Shown here one piece after another: positions 35,117 through 43,220 of a DNA stretch of 64,000 nucleotides (within the stretch, counting starts at the first letter, position 1; every line of letters begins with the position of its first letter). Position numbers and translations under genes: made by a program. The stretch covers positions 62,001 to 126,000 of the forward strand of contig NZ_JAQZAO010000001.1 of assembly GCF_028737315.1 (NCBI RefSeq), given 5' to 3'. The notes beneath the pieces are model-generated. The model searched no databases. It was not told the origin of the DNA and saw only the letters and a list, made by a program, of their open reading frames with translations. This DNA comes from Actinomycetospora lemnae (GTDB taxonomy: Bacteria > Actinomycetota > Actinomycetes > Mycobacteriales > Pseudonocardiaceae).

Positions 35117-36273
35117 GCACCCCGCTGATCAGCACCGAGATCACCGCCGAGCTGGTCCGGGGCGCGGTCGAGCTCGAGCGCACCGAGCACGGGGTGCTCC
35201 CCCACCGCCTGCCCGCCCGGGGCCGCGCGCAGGGTGACGGCCAGATCGCGATGGCCGAGGCGCAGCCCTCCGGCGTGCGGGTCGTCGTGCGCACCCGGGC
35301 GACGGTCCTGGAGCTGGACACGCTGCGCACCCGCGTCGGCTACGTCGGCACGCCGCTGCGCCCCGACGGCGTCTACGACCTGCGCGTCGACGGCGAGCTC
35401 GTCGCGCAGGGCGGCACGACGGGCGGCAAGGTGCTGCGCCTCGACCCGGCCACCGGCGCCGCGGCGACCGAGCCGGGCCCGGTCGGCACCGTGCGCTTCG
35501 ACGGCCTCGCCGACCGCGACAAGCTCGTCGAGGTCTGGCTCCCGCACACCGAGATCACCGAGCTCGTGGCCCTGCGCTCCGACGCCCCGCTGACCGCGGT
35601 CCCGGCCGGCGGCCGCCGGGTGTGGCTGCACCACGGCAGCTCGATCAGCCACGGCTCGAACGCCGCGAGCCCGTCCACGACCTGGCCCGCGCTGGCCGCG
35701 GCCGAGGTCGGCGTGGAGTTGGTCAACCTCGGGTTCGGCGGCAGCGCGCTGCTCGACCCGTTCACGGCGCGCGCGATCCGCGACACCCCGGCCGACGTCA
35801 TCAGCCTCAAGATCGGCATCAACCTCGTCAACGCCGACCTCCTGCGCCGCCGCGCGCTCGGGCCCGCGGTGCACGGGTTCCTCGACACGATCCGCGAGGG
35901 CCGGCCGACGACGCCGCTGCTGGTGGTCTCGTCGATCCTGTGCCCGATCCACGAGGAGACCCCGGGCCCGGGCGCGATGGACGTCACCGGGGAGGGCACG
36001 CTGCTCTTCCGCGCCACCGGCGACCCGGCCGACGTCGCGACCGGGCGGCTGACGCTGCAGGTGATCCGCGAGGAGCTCGCCCGCGTCGTCGCGGCGCGGG
36101 CCCCCGACGACCCGCACCTGCACCACCTCGACGGTCGGGAGCTCTACGGCGAGGCCGACGCCGTCGAGCACCCCCTGCCCGACCGCCTGCACCCCGACCC
36201 CGCGACCCACCGGCTCATCGCCGGGCGCTTCGCCGCCCACGCCTTCGGCCCCGGCGGCCCGCTGGCGGGCTGA
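35113..36273 (+). CDS. SGNH/GDSL-family hydrolase
   Basis: 386 aa. An N-terminal beta-rich domain of about 165 residues is followed by the SGNH domain: block I HHGSSISHG (nucleophile Ser), block II LGFGGSALLDP (Gly), block III KIGINLVNAD (Asn), block V DRLHPDPATH (Asp and His). These give the complete catalytic set of an esterase, lipase or acetyl-xylan-type deacetylase. The two-domain form suits a carbohydrate esterase that trims envelope sugars, which is inference. No signal peptide seen. Coupled to the preceding gene (GTGA) and followed by a long terminator. Confidence 0.83.
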   Translation: MSTPLISTEITAELVRGAVELERTEHGVLPHRLPARGRAQGDGQIAMAEAQPSGVRVVVRTRATVLELDTLRTRVGYVGTPLRPDGVYDLRVDGELVAQGGTTGGKVLRLDPATGAAATEPGPVGTVRFDGLADRDKLVEVWLPHTEITELVALRSDAPLTAVPAGGRRVWLHHGSSISHGSNAASPSTTWPALAAAEVGVELVNLGFGGSALLDPFTARAIRDTPADVISLKIGINLVNADLLRRRALGPAVHGFLDTIREGRPTTPLLVVSSILCPIHEETPGPGAMDVTGEGTLLFRATGDPADVATGRLTLQVIREELARVVAARAPDDPHLHHLDGRELYGEADAVEHPLPDRLHPDPATHRLIAGRFAAHAFGPGGPLAG

Positions 36274-36330
36274 GGCCGGCGGGGCGAGCTCCTCGGCGCG
36301 GACGGTCCGCCCGACCGCCCCCCGCGCAGG

Positions 36331-36377
36331 ACGAACGGCGCCCTCGCTGCTCCGGGAGCAGCGAGGGCGCCGTTCGT
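36331..36377 (+). terminator. Very long perfect terminator hairpin
   Basis: A 22-bp perfect stem (arms 36331-36352 and 36356-36377) with a 3-nt loop lies 57 bases past the SGNH hydrolase stop and before the convergent DUF805 gene. The arm begins ACGAACGGCGCCCTCGCTGC and shares 15 of 19 bases with the arm of the hairpin at 61186-61230. Followed by TTCC rather than a T-tract. Confidence 0.8.
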
Positions 36378-36419
36378 TCCGTGTCGGGGCCGAGGCTCAG
36401 GATCGAGGCGGCCCGCCCG

Positions 36420-36956
36420 TCACGCCTGCGGCGCGCCCGGGTACTGCTGCTGCGGGGGGTACTGCTGCTGCTGCGGGTAGCCGCCCTGCTGGGGGTAGCC
36501 GCCCTGCTGGGGGTAGCCGCCCTGGTCGTAGCCCTGCTGCGGGTAGCCGCCCTGCGGGTAGCCGCCCGCCGCGTCCTGCTTCGGGTTCATGCCGTACTCG
36601 TTCGCGCCGGGCTGACCGTCGGTGGCCCACCAGACGATGAGGATGATGATGCCGACGAGCGGGATGAGGGCGAGCAGCTGCCACCAGCCCGAACGGCCCG
36701 TGTCGTGCAGGCGCCGGGCGCCGACCGCGAGCGACGGGATGAGCACGGCCAGCGAGTAGATCGTGCTCAGCAGCCCGCCGGTCATGGCGAAGCCGGTGCC
36801 GGTGCTGGAGAAGCTGGCCGTGCCGATCAGCACGTCGATGATGTTCAGGACGATCGACGCGAGGATGTTGAACAGCACGAACATCCAGAACTCGGTGCGC
36901 CGCGCACGCCCGTTGAAGTCGGCGTACTGCTTGAGCACCTTCAGGTACCACTGCAT
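36420..36956 (-). CDS. DUF805 membrane protein with GYPQQ-repeat tail
   Basis: 178 aa. The DUF805 core is FNGRARRTEFWMFVLFN, RLHDTGRSGWWQLL and about four hydrophobic segments. The last 50 residues are repeats of GGYPQQ type ending in PQQQQYPGAPQA, a flexible cytoplasmic tail common in actinobacterial membrane proteins. Function unknown. ATG 36956 with GAGAGG upstream; GTG 36971 is an alternative. A 13-bp inverted repeat brackets its promoter. The repeat tail DNA may vary in copy number. Confidence 0.85.
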   Translation of the reverse strand: MQWYLKVLKQYADFNGRARRTEFWMFVLFNILASIVLNIIDVLIGTASFSSTGTGFAMTGGLLSTIYSLAVLIPSLAVGARRLHDTGRSGWWQLLALIPLVGIIILIVWWATDGQPGANEYGMNPKQDAAGGYPQGGYPQQGYDQGGYPQQGGYPQQGGYPQQQQYPPQQQYPGAPQA

Positions 36957-36966
36957 GGGAGGACCT

Positions 36967-37045
36967 CTCACGGAGCGTGGGGCAGGGCCGCGTCCGCCGC
37001 GGTCCCTTTCGCCCAGGTAGGCTAGCGATCCACACGCTCCGTGAG
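36967..37045. repeat. 13-bp inverted repeat bracketing the DUF805 promoter
   Basis: CTCACGGAGCGTG (36967-36979) and CACGCTCCGTGAG (37033-37045) are perfect complements 53 bases apart. The DUF805 -10 candidate TAGCCT (37022-37017) is between them; the right arm falls at its -35 and the left arm touches its ribosome binding site. It may be a two-site operator or the ends of a tiny 79-bp element. No target-site duplication is visible. Confidence 0.55.
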
Positions 37046-37061
37046 CAGTACCCCGAACGGG

Positions 37062-38216
37062 TTACTTCTTCAGCAGGGCCCGGGCCATAACCATGCGCTG
37101 GATCTGGTTGGTGCCCTCGTAGATCTGCGTGATCTTGGCGTCGCGCATCATCCGCTCGGCCGGGAAGTCGACGGTGTAGCCGGCGCCGCCGAAGAGCTGG
37201 ACGGCGTCGGTGGTCACCGACATGGCCGTGTCGGAGGCGAAGCACTTCGACGCCGAGGCGATGAGGCCCATCTTCTCGCCGCGCTCGGCGCGCGCCGCGG
37301 CCGCGTAGACGAGGTGACGGGCGGCCTCGGTGTTCATGGCCATGTCGGCGAGCATGAACTGGACGCCCTGGAAGTCGGCGACGGCCTTGCCGAACTGGTG
37401 GCGCTCGCGCACGTAGTCGACGGCCGCGTCGAGAGCGCCCTGCGCGATGCCGACGGCCTGCGCGCCGATGGTCGGGCGGGTGTGGTCGAGGGTCGCGAAC
37501 GCCGTCTTCAGGCCCGTGCCGGGCTCGCCGATGATCCGGTCGCCCGGGATGCGGCAGTTCTCGAAGTAGATCTCGGTGGTGGGCGAGCCCTTGATGCCGA
37601 GCTTGTGCTCCTTCGGGCCGACCGAGAAGCCGGGGTCGTCCTTGTGCACCACGAACGCCGAGATGCCGTTGGCGCCCTTGTCCGGGTCGGTCTTCGCCAT
37701 GACCGTGTACCAGTCGGAGACGCCGCCGTTGGTGATCCAGCACTTGGTGCCGTTGAGCACCCAGTCGTCCCCGTCCTGGTGGGCACGGGTGCGCATCGAG
37801 ACGGTGTCCGAGCCGGCCTCGCGCTCCGAGAGCGCGTAGCTGATCATCGACTGGCCCGACGCGATGGTCGGCAGCACCTGCTGCTTCAGCTTCTCGGAGC
37901 CGGACAGGATGATCGGCATCGAGCCGAGCTTGTTCACCGCCGGGATCAGCGAGGCCGACGCGTCGACCCGCGCGACCTCCTCGATGACCATGCAGGCGAC
38001 GATCGAGTCGCCGCCCTCACCCCCGTACTGCTCGGGGATGTGGATGGCGTGGAAGCCGTTCTGCGTCAGCGCGGTGCGGGCCTCCGTCGGGAAGCGCGCC
38101 TGCTGGTCGACCTCCGCGGCGTACGGGGCGATCTCCTTCTCCGCGAGGGCACGGATCGACTCCCGCAGCGCATCGCGCTCCTCGCCGAGGCTGTACAGGT
38201 CGAAATCCGGATCCAC
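37062..38216 (-). CDS. fadE25: Acyl-CoA dehydrogenase, FadE25 type
   Basis: 384 aa FAD enzyme. Motifs in order: GFHAIHIPEQYGGEGG, YALSEREAGSDT (FAD/substrate), WITNGG, HQFGKAVADFQGVQFMLADM and QLFGGAGYTVDFPAERMMRDAKITQIYEGTNQIQR given in parts: the Glu of IYEGTNQIQR is the catalytic base position of short-chain and medium-chain enzymes. Matches the mycobacterial FadE25 position before purE. Start at GTG 38216, six bases after GGAGGG; an ATG 51 bases upstream lacks support. Confidence 0.93.
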   Translation of the reverse strand: MDPDFDLYSLGEERDALRESIRALAEKEIAPYAAEVDQQARFPTEARTALTQNGFHAIHIPEQYGGEGGDSIVACMVIEEVARVDASASLIPAVNKLGSMPIILSGSEKLKQQVLPTIASGQSMISYALSEREAGSDTVSMRTRAHQDGDDWVLNGTKCWITNGGVSDWYTVMAKTDPDKGANGISAFVVHKDDPGFSVGPKEHKLGIKGSPTTEIYFENCRIPGDRIIGEPGTGLKTAFATLDHTRPTIGAQAVGIAQGALDAAVDYVRERHQFGKAVADFQGVQFMLADMAMNTEAARHLVYAAAARAERGEKMGLIASASKCFASDTAMSVTTDAVQLFGGAGYTVDFPAERMMRDAKITQIYEGTNQIQRMVMARALLKK

Positions 38217-38281
38217 GACGTCCCTCCACACCACTGGCCCACGCCCCTGACGGCACTGCGCCATCACGGTACTCGGACGTC

Positions 38282-39613
38282 CTACCGTTGCGGGACCTCG
38301 CGCTCCCGCCGTCGGGTGTGGGACTGGCTACCCTGGTCGGCCCTCACCGGCTCGGCGCCGGGGACGGATGAGCGGCGCGCGAACGCCGGGGCCCGCTCGG
38401 GCCGCAGGCCCACCCCGATGAGGTAGGCCGGCACGATCGTCAGACGGGGGAACCGGGCGAGCAGGTGCCGGATCGGGGCGGGCGGGCCGCCGCGGCGCCC
38501 GGCCAGGACCGGCACCACGAGTCCGCGGTGCATGAGCCGCTGGACCGTCTGCACCGCGATCGTCGGCAGCAGGCGGCGGCGCCGGACGGCGTCGAGGTCG
38601 TCGGGCGTCACCCCGGCCCCGCCCTCCTGCCCGCGGAGCAGCGGGGCGGCGAGCAGCGTGGCCGCGGCGACGGCGTCCTGGACCGCGAGGTTGATGCCGA
38701 CCCCGCCGACCGGCGACATCGCGTGCGCCGCGTCGCCGAGGCAGAGCAGCCCGTCCACGTGCCAGCGCTGCAGCCGGTCGAGGCGGACGTCGAGGTGCTT
38801 GACGTCGTCCATGCTCTCCAGGGCGTCGACGCGGTCGGCGAGGTCGGGCGCGAGCTCGGCGACGTCGGCCCGGAACGCCTCGATCCCGCGGGCGCGCAGC
38901 TCGGCGTCGCGACCCTTGGGGGCCAGGTAGGCGATCTGGAAGTAGCCCTCGCGCGGGATGACGACGGCCAGGCGCCCCTCGCTCATGCGCGGGGTGAGCC
39001 CCGGCGACCCGTCCTCGGGGCGGCGCGGCAGGCGGAACCACCAGGCGTCCATGGGCACCGGGTACTCGACGACCCGCAGCCCGGCCTGCGCCCGCGCCGT
39101 GGAGCCGCGCCCGTCGCACGCGACGGTGAGGTCGGCGGCGATCTCTCCCTCGGCACCGTCGGCGGTCCGGTACACGACCCCGCGCACCCGGCCGTCGGCG
39201 TCGCGGCGCAGCTCGGTGACCTCGGTGCCCATCCGCAGCGTGAACGCCGGCTCCGCGGCGCCCGCGTCGGCGAGCAGGTCGAGCAGGTCCCACTGCGGGA
39301 CCATGGCGATGTAGGGGTGCCGGACGCGGCCGGCGAGGCGTCGCAGGTCGCCGACGACGAGCGTCTCGTCCCGGTCGATCGGGAACGCGACGCGGTCGAG
39401 CCGGCTCTGCGGGAGCGCGGCGAACCGCTCGCCGAGCCCCAGCTCGTCGAGCAGGTCCAGCGTCGTGGGGTGGACGGTGTCGCCGCGGAAGTCGCGCAGG
39501 AAGTCCCCGTGCTTCTCGAGGACCGTGACCTCGACCCCGGCCCGGGCGAGCAGCAGGCCCAGCACCATCCCCGCCGGCCCGCCCCCGACCACGCAGCACG
39601 TCGTCCGCTCCAT
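38282..39613 (-). CDS. FAD-dependent monooxygenase (PHBH-type)
   Basis: 443 aa. N-terminal dinucleotide motif CCVVGGGPAGMVLGLLLARAG, ribose-binding region FLRDFRGDTVHP, and the conserved DG motif near VACDGRGS; the GD motif is CLGDAAHAMSPVGGVGINLA. This matches class A flavoprotein hydroxylases. Substrate unknown, probably aromatic or lipophilic. ATG 39613 after GGAGGTGGGG. Controlled with the divergent TetR through two TCAACG-centred operators. Confidence 0.88.
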   Translation of the reverse strand: MERTTCCVVGGGPAGMVLGLLLARAGVEVTVLEKHGDFLRDFRGDTVHPTTLDLLDELGLGERFAALPQSRLDRVAFPIDRDETLVVGDLRRLAGRVRHPYIAMVPQWDLLDLLADAGAAEPAFTLRMGTEVTELRRDADGRVRGVVYRTADGAEGEIAADLTVACDGRGSTARAQAGLRVVEYPVPMDAWWFRLPRRPEDGSPGLTPRMSEGRLAVVIPREGYFQIAYLAPKGRDAELRARGIEAFRADVAELAPDLADRVDALESMDDVKHLDVRLDRLQRWHVDGLLCLGDAAHAMSPVGGVGINLAVQDAVAAATLLAAPLLRGQEGGAGVTPDDLDAVRRRRLLPTIAVQTVQRLMHRGLVVPVLAGRRGGPPAPIRHLLARFPRLTIVPAYLIGVGLRPERAPAFARRSSVPGAEPVRADQGSQSHTRRREREVPQR

Positions 39614-39633
39614 CGTCCCCACCTCCAGCGATC

Positions 39634-39699
39634 TCAACGCGTGTTGAATCCGAGTGTGGACCCGTCGCGTGCGGAAATCAACGCTTGTTGAACTAGGAT
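39634..39699. promoter_or_regulatory. Two TetR operators in the divergent monooxygenase/TetR promoter region
   Basis: TCAACGCGTGTTGA (39634-39647) and TCAACGCTTGTTGA (39678-39691) are 14-bp near-identical inverted repeats, with half-site TCAAC/GTTGA, 44 bases centre to centre. The second lies directly upstream of the -10 TAGGAT (39694-39699) of the tetR gene, in the -35/-10 spacer, so binding should block RNA polymerase. The first is 21 bases before the monooxygenase ATG. Confidence 0.8.
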
Positions 39700-39705
39700 C
39701 GGGTG

Positions 39706-40323
39706 GTGGCCAGCACCGACCCGATCCGGCGTGGACGGCGGCCCGGCGACTCCGGCGCGCGCGACGCGATCCTCGACGCCGCGCGGACACGGTTCGCGGG
39801 CGAGGGATTCCGGTCGGCGACGGTGCGGGCCATCGCCGGGGACGCGGGCGTCGACCCGGCGCTGGTCATGCACTACTTCGGCACCAAGCAGGCGCTGTTC
39901 GTCGCGGCGATGGAGTTCCCCCTGGACCCCGCCCAGGTCGTGCCGCGGCTGCTCGGGCCGGGGATCGACGGGCTGGGCGAGCGCCTCGTCCGATTCCTGC
40001 TCACGGTCATCGACGACCTCGGTGACGCCAACCCCATGCTCGGGCTCGTGCGTTCGGCCGTCGGGCACCCCGACGCGGCCCGGATGATGCGCGAGTTCCT
40101 CGGCGAGGCGATCCTCGACCGCCTCGCGCAGGCCATCCACGAGGCCATCGACACCGACCGTCCGCGCCTGCGCGCGGACCTGTGCGCCTCCCAGGTCGTC
40201 GGGGTCCTCGTCGCCCGTCAGATCCTGGCGCTGCCCGAGCTCGCGGCCGCCGACCGGGAGACCCTCGTCGCCGCCTACGGTCCGACGATCCAGCGCTACC
40301 TCACGGGGTCGCTGGACCCCTGA
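39706..40323 (+). CDS. TetR-family repressor, likely autoregulated
   Basis: 205 aa from GTG 39706 (206 from the adjacent GTG 39703). The HTH region is [44 protein letters not shown]-terminal half ligand-binding, including [21 protein letters not shown] 39706 is favoured because the -10 TAGGAT is exactly six bases upstream (leaderless). Twin operators sit on its own promoter and that of the divergent monooxygenase. Its 3' end overlaps convergent purE by 28 bases. Confidence 0.9.
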   Translation: MASTDPIRRGRRPGDSGARDAILDAARTRFAGEGFRSATVRAIAGDAGVDPALVMHYFGTKQALFVAAMEFPLDPAQVVPRLLGPGIDGLGERLVRFLLTVIDDLGDANPMLGLVRSAVGHPDAARMMREFLGEAILDRLAQAIHEAIDTDRPRLRADLCASQVVGVLVARQILALPELAAADRETLVAAYGPTIQRYLTGSLDP

Positions 40324-40829
40324 GCCTCGCCGTGCGCCCGGGCCGCGAGGGCCTCGTCCTTCGCCGCGACGGTCTCCGCGAGCCCGGCCTGGAAGCGCTC
40401 CATGGCCCGCGCGAGGGCCGGGTCCGACGCGCCGAGGACGCGCACGGCGAGCAGGCCCGCGTTGCGCGCGCCGCCGATCGACACCGTCGCCACCGGCACA
40501 CCGGCGGGCATCTGCACGATCGAGAGCAGCGAGTCCATGCCGTCGAGGTGCGCCAGCGGCACCGGGACGCCGATCACGGGCAGCGTCGTCGCCGAGGCGA
40601 CCATGCCGGGCAGGTGCGCCGCGCCGCCCGCGCCGGCGATCACGGCGCGCAGCCCGCGCCCGGCGGCCGCGGCGGCCCAGTCGAGCATGACCCGCGGGGT
40701 GCGGTGCGCCGAGAGCACCCGCGCCTCCCAGGGCACGTCGAACTCGTCGAGCGCCTCGGCGGCCGCGCGCATCGTGGGCCAGTCGGAGTCGCTGCCCATG
40801 ACGATGCCGACGGCGGGCTGGTCACTCAT
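40296..40829 (-). CDS. purE: N5-carboxyaminoimidazole ribonucleotide mutase
   Basis: 177 aa. Class I PurE of purine synthesis, moving the carboxyl of N5-CAIR to CAIR. Motifs: [26 protein letters not shown] (active-site His), [13 protein letters not shown] and [18 protein letters not shown] 40829, 13 bases after purK. The last nine codons overlap the convergent tetR end. Confidence 0.96.
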   Translation of the reverse strand: MSDQPAVGIVMGSDSDWPTMRAAAEALDEFDVPWEARVLSAHRTPRVMLDWAAAAAGRGLRAVIAGAGGAAHLPGMVASATTLPVIGVPVPLAHLDGMDSLLSIVQMPAGVPVATVSIGGARNAGLLAVRVLGASDPALARAMERFQAGLAETVAAKDEALAARAHGEAQGSSDPVR

Positions 40830-40842
40830 GCGTTGGCCAATC

Positions 40843-42030
40843 TCACGGGTGTGCTGTCCATCCGTCGCTCCACACGCCGGTGGAGAGGTGGTCGGCGGCC
40901 AGCCGGGCGCGGGTTCGCACGGCGTCGAGGTCGTCACCGCGCAGGGTCACGTGCCCGACCTTGCGGCCCGGGCGCTCGGCCTTGCCGTAGAGGTGCACCC
41001 GCGCCTCGGGGAAGCGGGCGAGGGTGTGGTGCAGGCGCTCGTCGACGCCGGTGCCGGGGGCGGGGTCGCCGCCGAGCACGTTGGCCATGACGGTGACGGG
41101 CGCGGTGGTCGCGGTGGCGCCGAGGGGGTAGTCGAGCACCGCGCGCAGGTGCTGCTCGAACTGCGAGGTCACCGAGCCCTCGATCGTCCAGTGCGCCGAG
41201 TTGTGGGGGCGCATGGCGAGCTCGTTGACCACCAGGCCCTCCTCGGTCTCGAACAGCTCCACCGCGAGCAGCCCGACCACCCCGAGCGCATGCGCGATGC
41301 GCAGGGCGAGCTCCTCGGCCTCCTCGGCGCGCGCGGGGTCGAGGCCGGGCGCGGGGGCGAGGACCTCGGTGCAGATGCCCTGCTCCTGCACGGTCTCGAC
41401 CACCGGCCACACCGCCGCCTGCCCGAACGGGGAGCGCGCGAGGACCGCGGCGAGCTCGCGGCGCAGCGCCACCTTCTGCTCGACCATCAGCGGCGTGCCC
41501 GCCGCGAGGAGCTCGGTGACCGTGGCCTGCGCGGCGTCGGCGCCGTCGAGGACCCACACCCCGCGCCCGTCGTAGCCACCCCGCACGGCCTTGAGCACCA
41601 CCGGCCAGCCGTGCTCGGCGGCGAAGGCGGTGACGTCGGCGACCTCGGCCACCGGCGCGAACGGGGGCACGGGCTCGCCGAGCTCGCGCAGGCGGGTGCG
41701 CATGACGAGCTTGTCCTGGGCGTGCAGCAGGGCGTCGGGCCCGGGGTGCACGGCGACGCCGTCGGCGACCAGGGCGCGCAGGTGCTCGCCCGGGACGTGC
41801 TCGTGGTCGAAGGTCAGGGCCTCGGCGCCGGCCGCCGCACGGCGCAGGGCCTCGAGGTCGGTGTGCTCACCCAGCACGACGTCGGGCGTCACCAGGGCCG
41901 CGGGCTCGTCCGGGCCCGTCGCGAGGACCCGCAGCGACTGCCCGAGGGCGACCGCGGCCTGGTGGGTCATCCGCGCCAGCTGACCGCCGCCGATCATCGT
42001 CACCACGGGCAGGCCGGTGCGCTCGTCCAC
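40843..42030 (-). CDS. purK: N5-carboxyaminoimidazole ribonucleotide synthase
   Basis: 395 aa ATP-grasp enzyme making N5-CAIR from AIR, ATP and bicarbonate. Motifs: [17 protein letters not shown], the ATP-grasp loop [15 protein letters not shown], the metal site [26 protein letters not shown] (conserved Glu and Asn), [12 protein letters not shown] 42030 with a TACCGT -10 (42045-42040) nine bases upstream, so probably leaderless. Operon purK-purE, as in mycobacteria. Confidence 0.96.
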   Translation of the reverse strand: MDERTGLPVVTMIGGGQLARMTHQAAVALGQSLRVLATGPDEPAALVTPDVVLGEHTDLEALRRAAAGAEALTFDHEHVPGEHLRALVADGVAVHPGPDALLHAQDKLVMRTRLRELGEPVPPFAPVAEVADVTAFAAEHGWPVVLKAVRGGYDGRGVWVLDGADAAQATVTELLAAGTPLMVEQKVALRRELAAVLARSPFGQAAVWPVVETVQEQGICTEVLAPAPGLDPARAEEAEELALRIAHALGVVGLLAVELFETEEGLVVNELAMRPHNSAHWTIEGSVTSQFEQHLRAVLDYPLGATATTAPVTVMANVLGGDPAPGTGVDERLHHTLARFPEARVHLYGKAERPGRKVGHVTLRGDDLDAVRTRARLAADHLSTGVWSDGWTAHP

Positions 42031-42088
42031 GGTCGGAGCACGGTACGCGGGAGACGGAGCGGAGCGGAGGTCGACCCGTCGATGCTGG

Positions 42089-43063
42089 TCAGGTGTGATG
42101 TGGCTCCGGCTCGTGGTGGGGCTCGTGGTGGGGCTCGTGGTGGGGCTCGTGCTGCGGCTCCGGCTCGGCGTCGCGCAGCCGGGCGAGCAGCGCGCAGGCG
42201 CCGTCGTGGGTGGCGGGCAGGCGCGCGATCCGCACCGTCGGCGTCCCGACGAGCCCCTCGGCGGCCGCCAGCCGCCGGGTCAGCAGGCGGCGCAGCACCG
42301 CGGTGCGCTCGGGGAGGCCCTCGCGCGGGGCGAGGACGACGACGGTGCCGCGGCCGACGACCGCGATCGACTCGCCGGCGTCGAACACCACGCCCGCCGC
42401 CTCGCCGGCGATCGTGAGCGGCGCGACGCGGCGCCAGTCGCGGACGTCGAGGGCGAGCACGACCAGCGCGTGGTCGTCACCGGCGGCACGGCCGTGGGCG
42501 CGGGCGGCGCGGTAGACCTCAGTGAGGCGCGTGCGCAGGTAGCGGACGCTCGCGAGGCCGGAGAGGGGGTCGACGGCCGCGGTCTCGGCGATGTCGCCGC
42601 AGGCCACGTCGGTCCACGCGACCGAGACCGCGCGCAGCAGGCGCACGCCGTCGGGTCCGCGGACCGGGGTGTGGTGCTCGTGCTCGGCGTCGGCGCCGTC
42701 CCCGGGCTCCTCCGTCCCGGCGCCCGACACCGCGGTGCTCAGGGCGGCGAGGTCGGTCAGGGTCTCGGCGAGGCCGATGCCCGCCCCCGCGCGGGCGCCC
42801 GCCCACCGTGCGAGGACCCGCTCGACCGCGAGGTCCCGGGCGGCCCGGCCCTCGTGGCGCGCGGTGACGACCGCGCAGACGGCCTCGACCGTCGGGTCCG
42901 GCCACTCCGCCGCCGCGGCCCAGCCGAGGGCGCAGCTGCACGCGAACCACCGCTCGCGCAGCAGGGCGGCCCGGCCCGGCCGGGGTGCGGCGCCCGCGAG
43001 CGCGGCGTCGACGACGTCGGTCGCGCCGGCGGCGCGCGACCCCTCGATGCTGCTCACGTCCAT
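42089..43063 (-). CDS. Degenerate GGDEF-domain protein with His-rich tail
   Basis: 324 aa. The region DPLSGLASVRYLRTRLTEVYRAA is the start of a GGDEF domain (canonical DxLTGLxNRR), but where GG(D/E)EF should be there is VVGRGTVVVLAP, so cyclase activity is not expected. The N-terminal 180 residues are not assigned; they contain CSCALGW. The C-terminus is a tandem HEPHHEPHHEP tail, potentially metal-binding. ATG 43063 preferred over GTG 43081. Divergent from the ECF sigma gene. Function unknown; a nucleotide sensor or scaffold is possible. Confidence 0.65.
   Translation of the reverse strand: MDVSSIEGSRAAGATDVVDAALAGAAPRPGRAALLRERWFACSCALGWAAAAEWPDPTVEAVCAVVTARHEGRAARDLAVERVLARWAGARAGAGIGLAETLTDLAALSTAVSGAGTEEPGDGADAEHEHHTPVRGPDGVRLLRAVSVAWTDVACGDIAETAAVDPLSGLASVRYLRTRLTEVYRAARAHGRAAGDDHALVVLALDVRDWRRVAPLTIAGEAAGVVFDAGESIAVVGRGTVVVLAPREGLPERTAVLRRLLTRRLAAAEGLVGTPTVRIARLPATHDGACALLARLRDAEPEPQHEPHHEPHHEPHHEPEPHHT
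42109..42144. repeat. Three tandem 12-bp units coding the His-rich tail
   Basis: Exact GCTCGTGGTGGG units at 42109-42120, 42121-42132 and 42133-42144, with a fourth diverged copy following. In frame this adds HEPH steps to the preceding protein, so copy number can change without frameshift. Confidence 0.85.
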
Positions 43064-43148
43064 CCCGCGGCCGACCTCCACCGTCCTCGTCTGGCCGGGT
43101 CTCGTCCCGACCTCCGGACAGGAGACGCGCGGGACCGTCGCCCATGAC

Positions 43149-43161
43149 GGTGACGGTCACC
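43149..43161. promoter_or_regulatory. GGTGAC-G-GTCACC palindrome between the GGDEF-like and sigma genes
   Basis: A 13-bp perfect palindrome in the 157-base divergent gap; possible operator or sigma-factor recognition site. A TACAGA (43172-43177) and GGGGGGAGGTGGGG ribosome binding site (43205-43218) follow toward the sigma gene. Confidence 0.4.
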
Positions 43162-43220
43162 TCTTCGGCCGTACAGACCCCCTCACACTCGACCGGACGG
43201 GTGAGGGGGGAGGTGGGGTC

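Noticed and set aside
36420-36580. GYPQQ-coding repeat considered as an intergenic repeat array
   Set aside because: It is the in-frame tail of the DUF805 protein.
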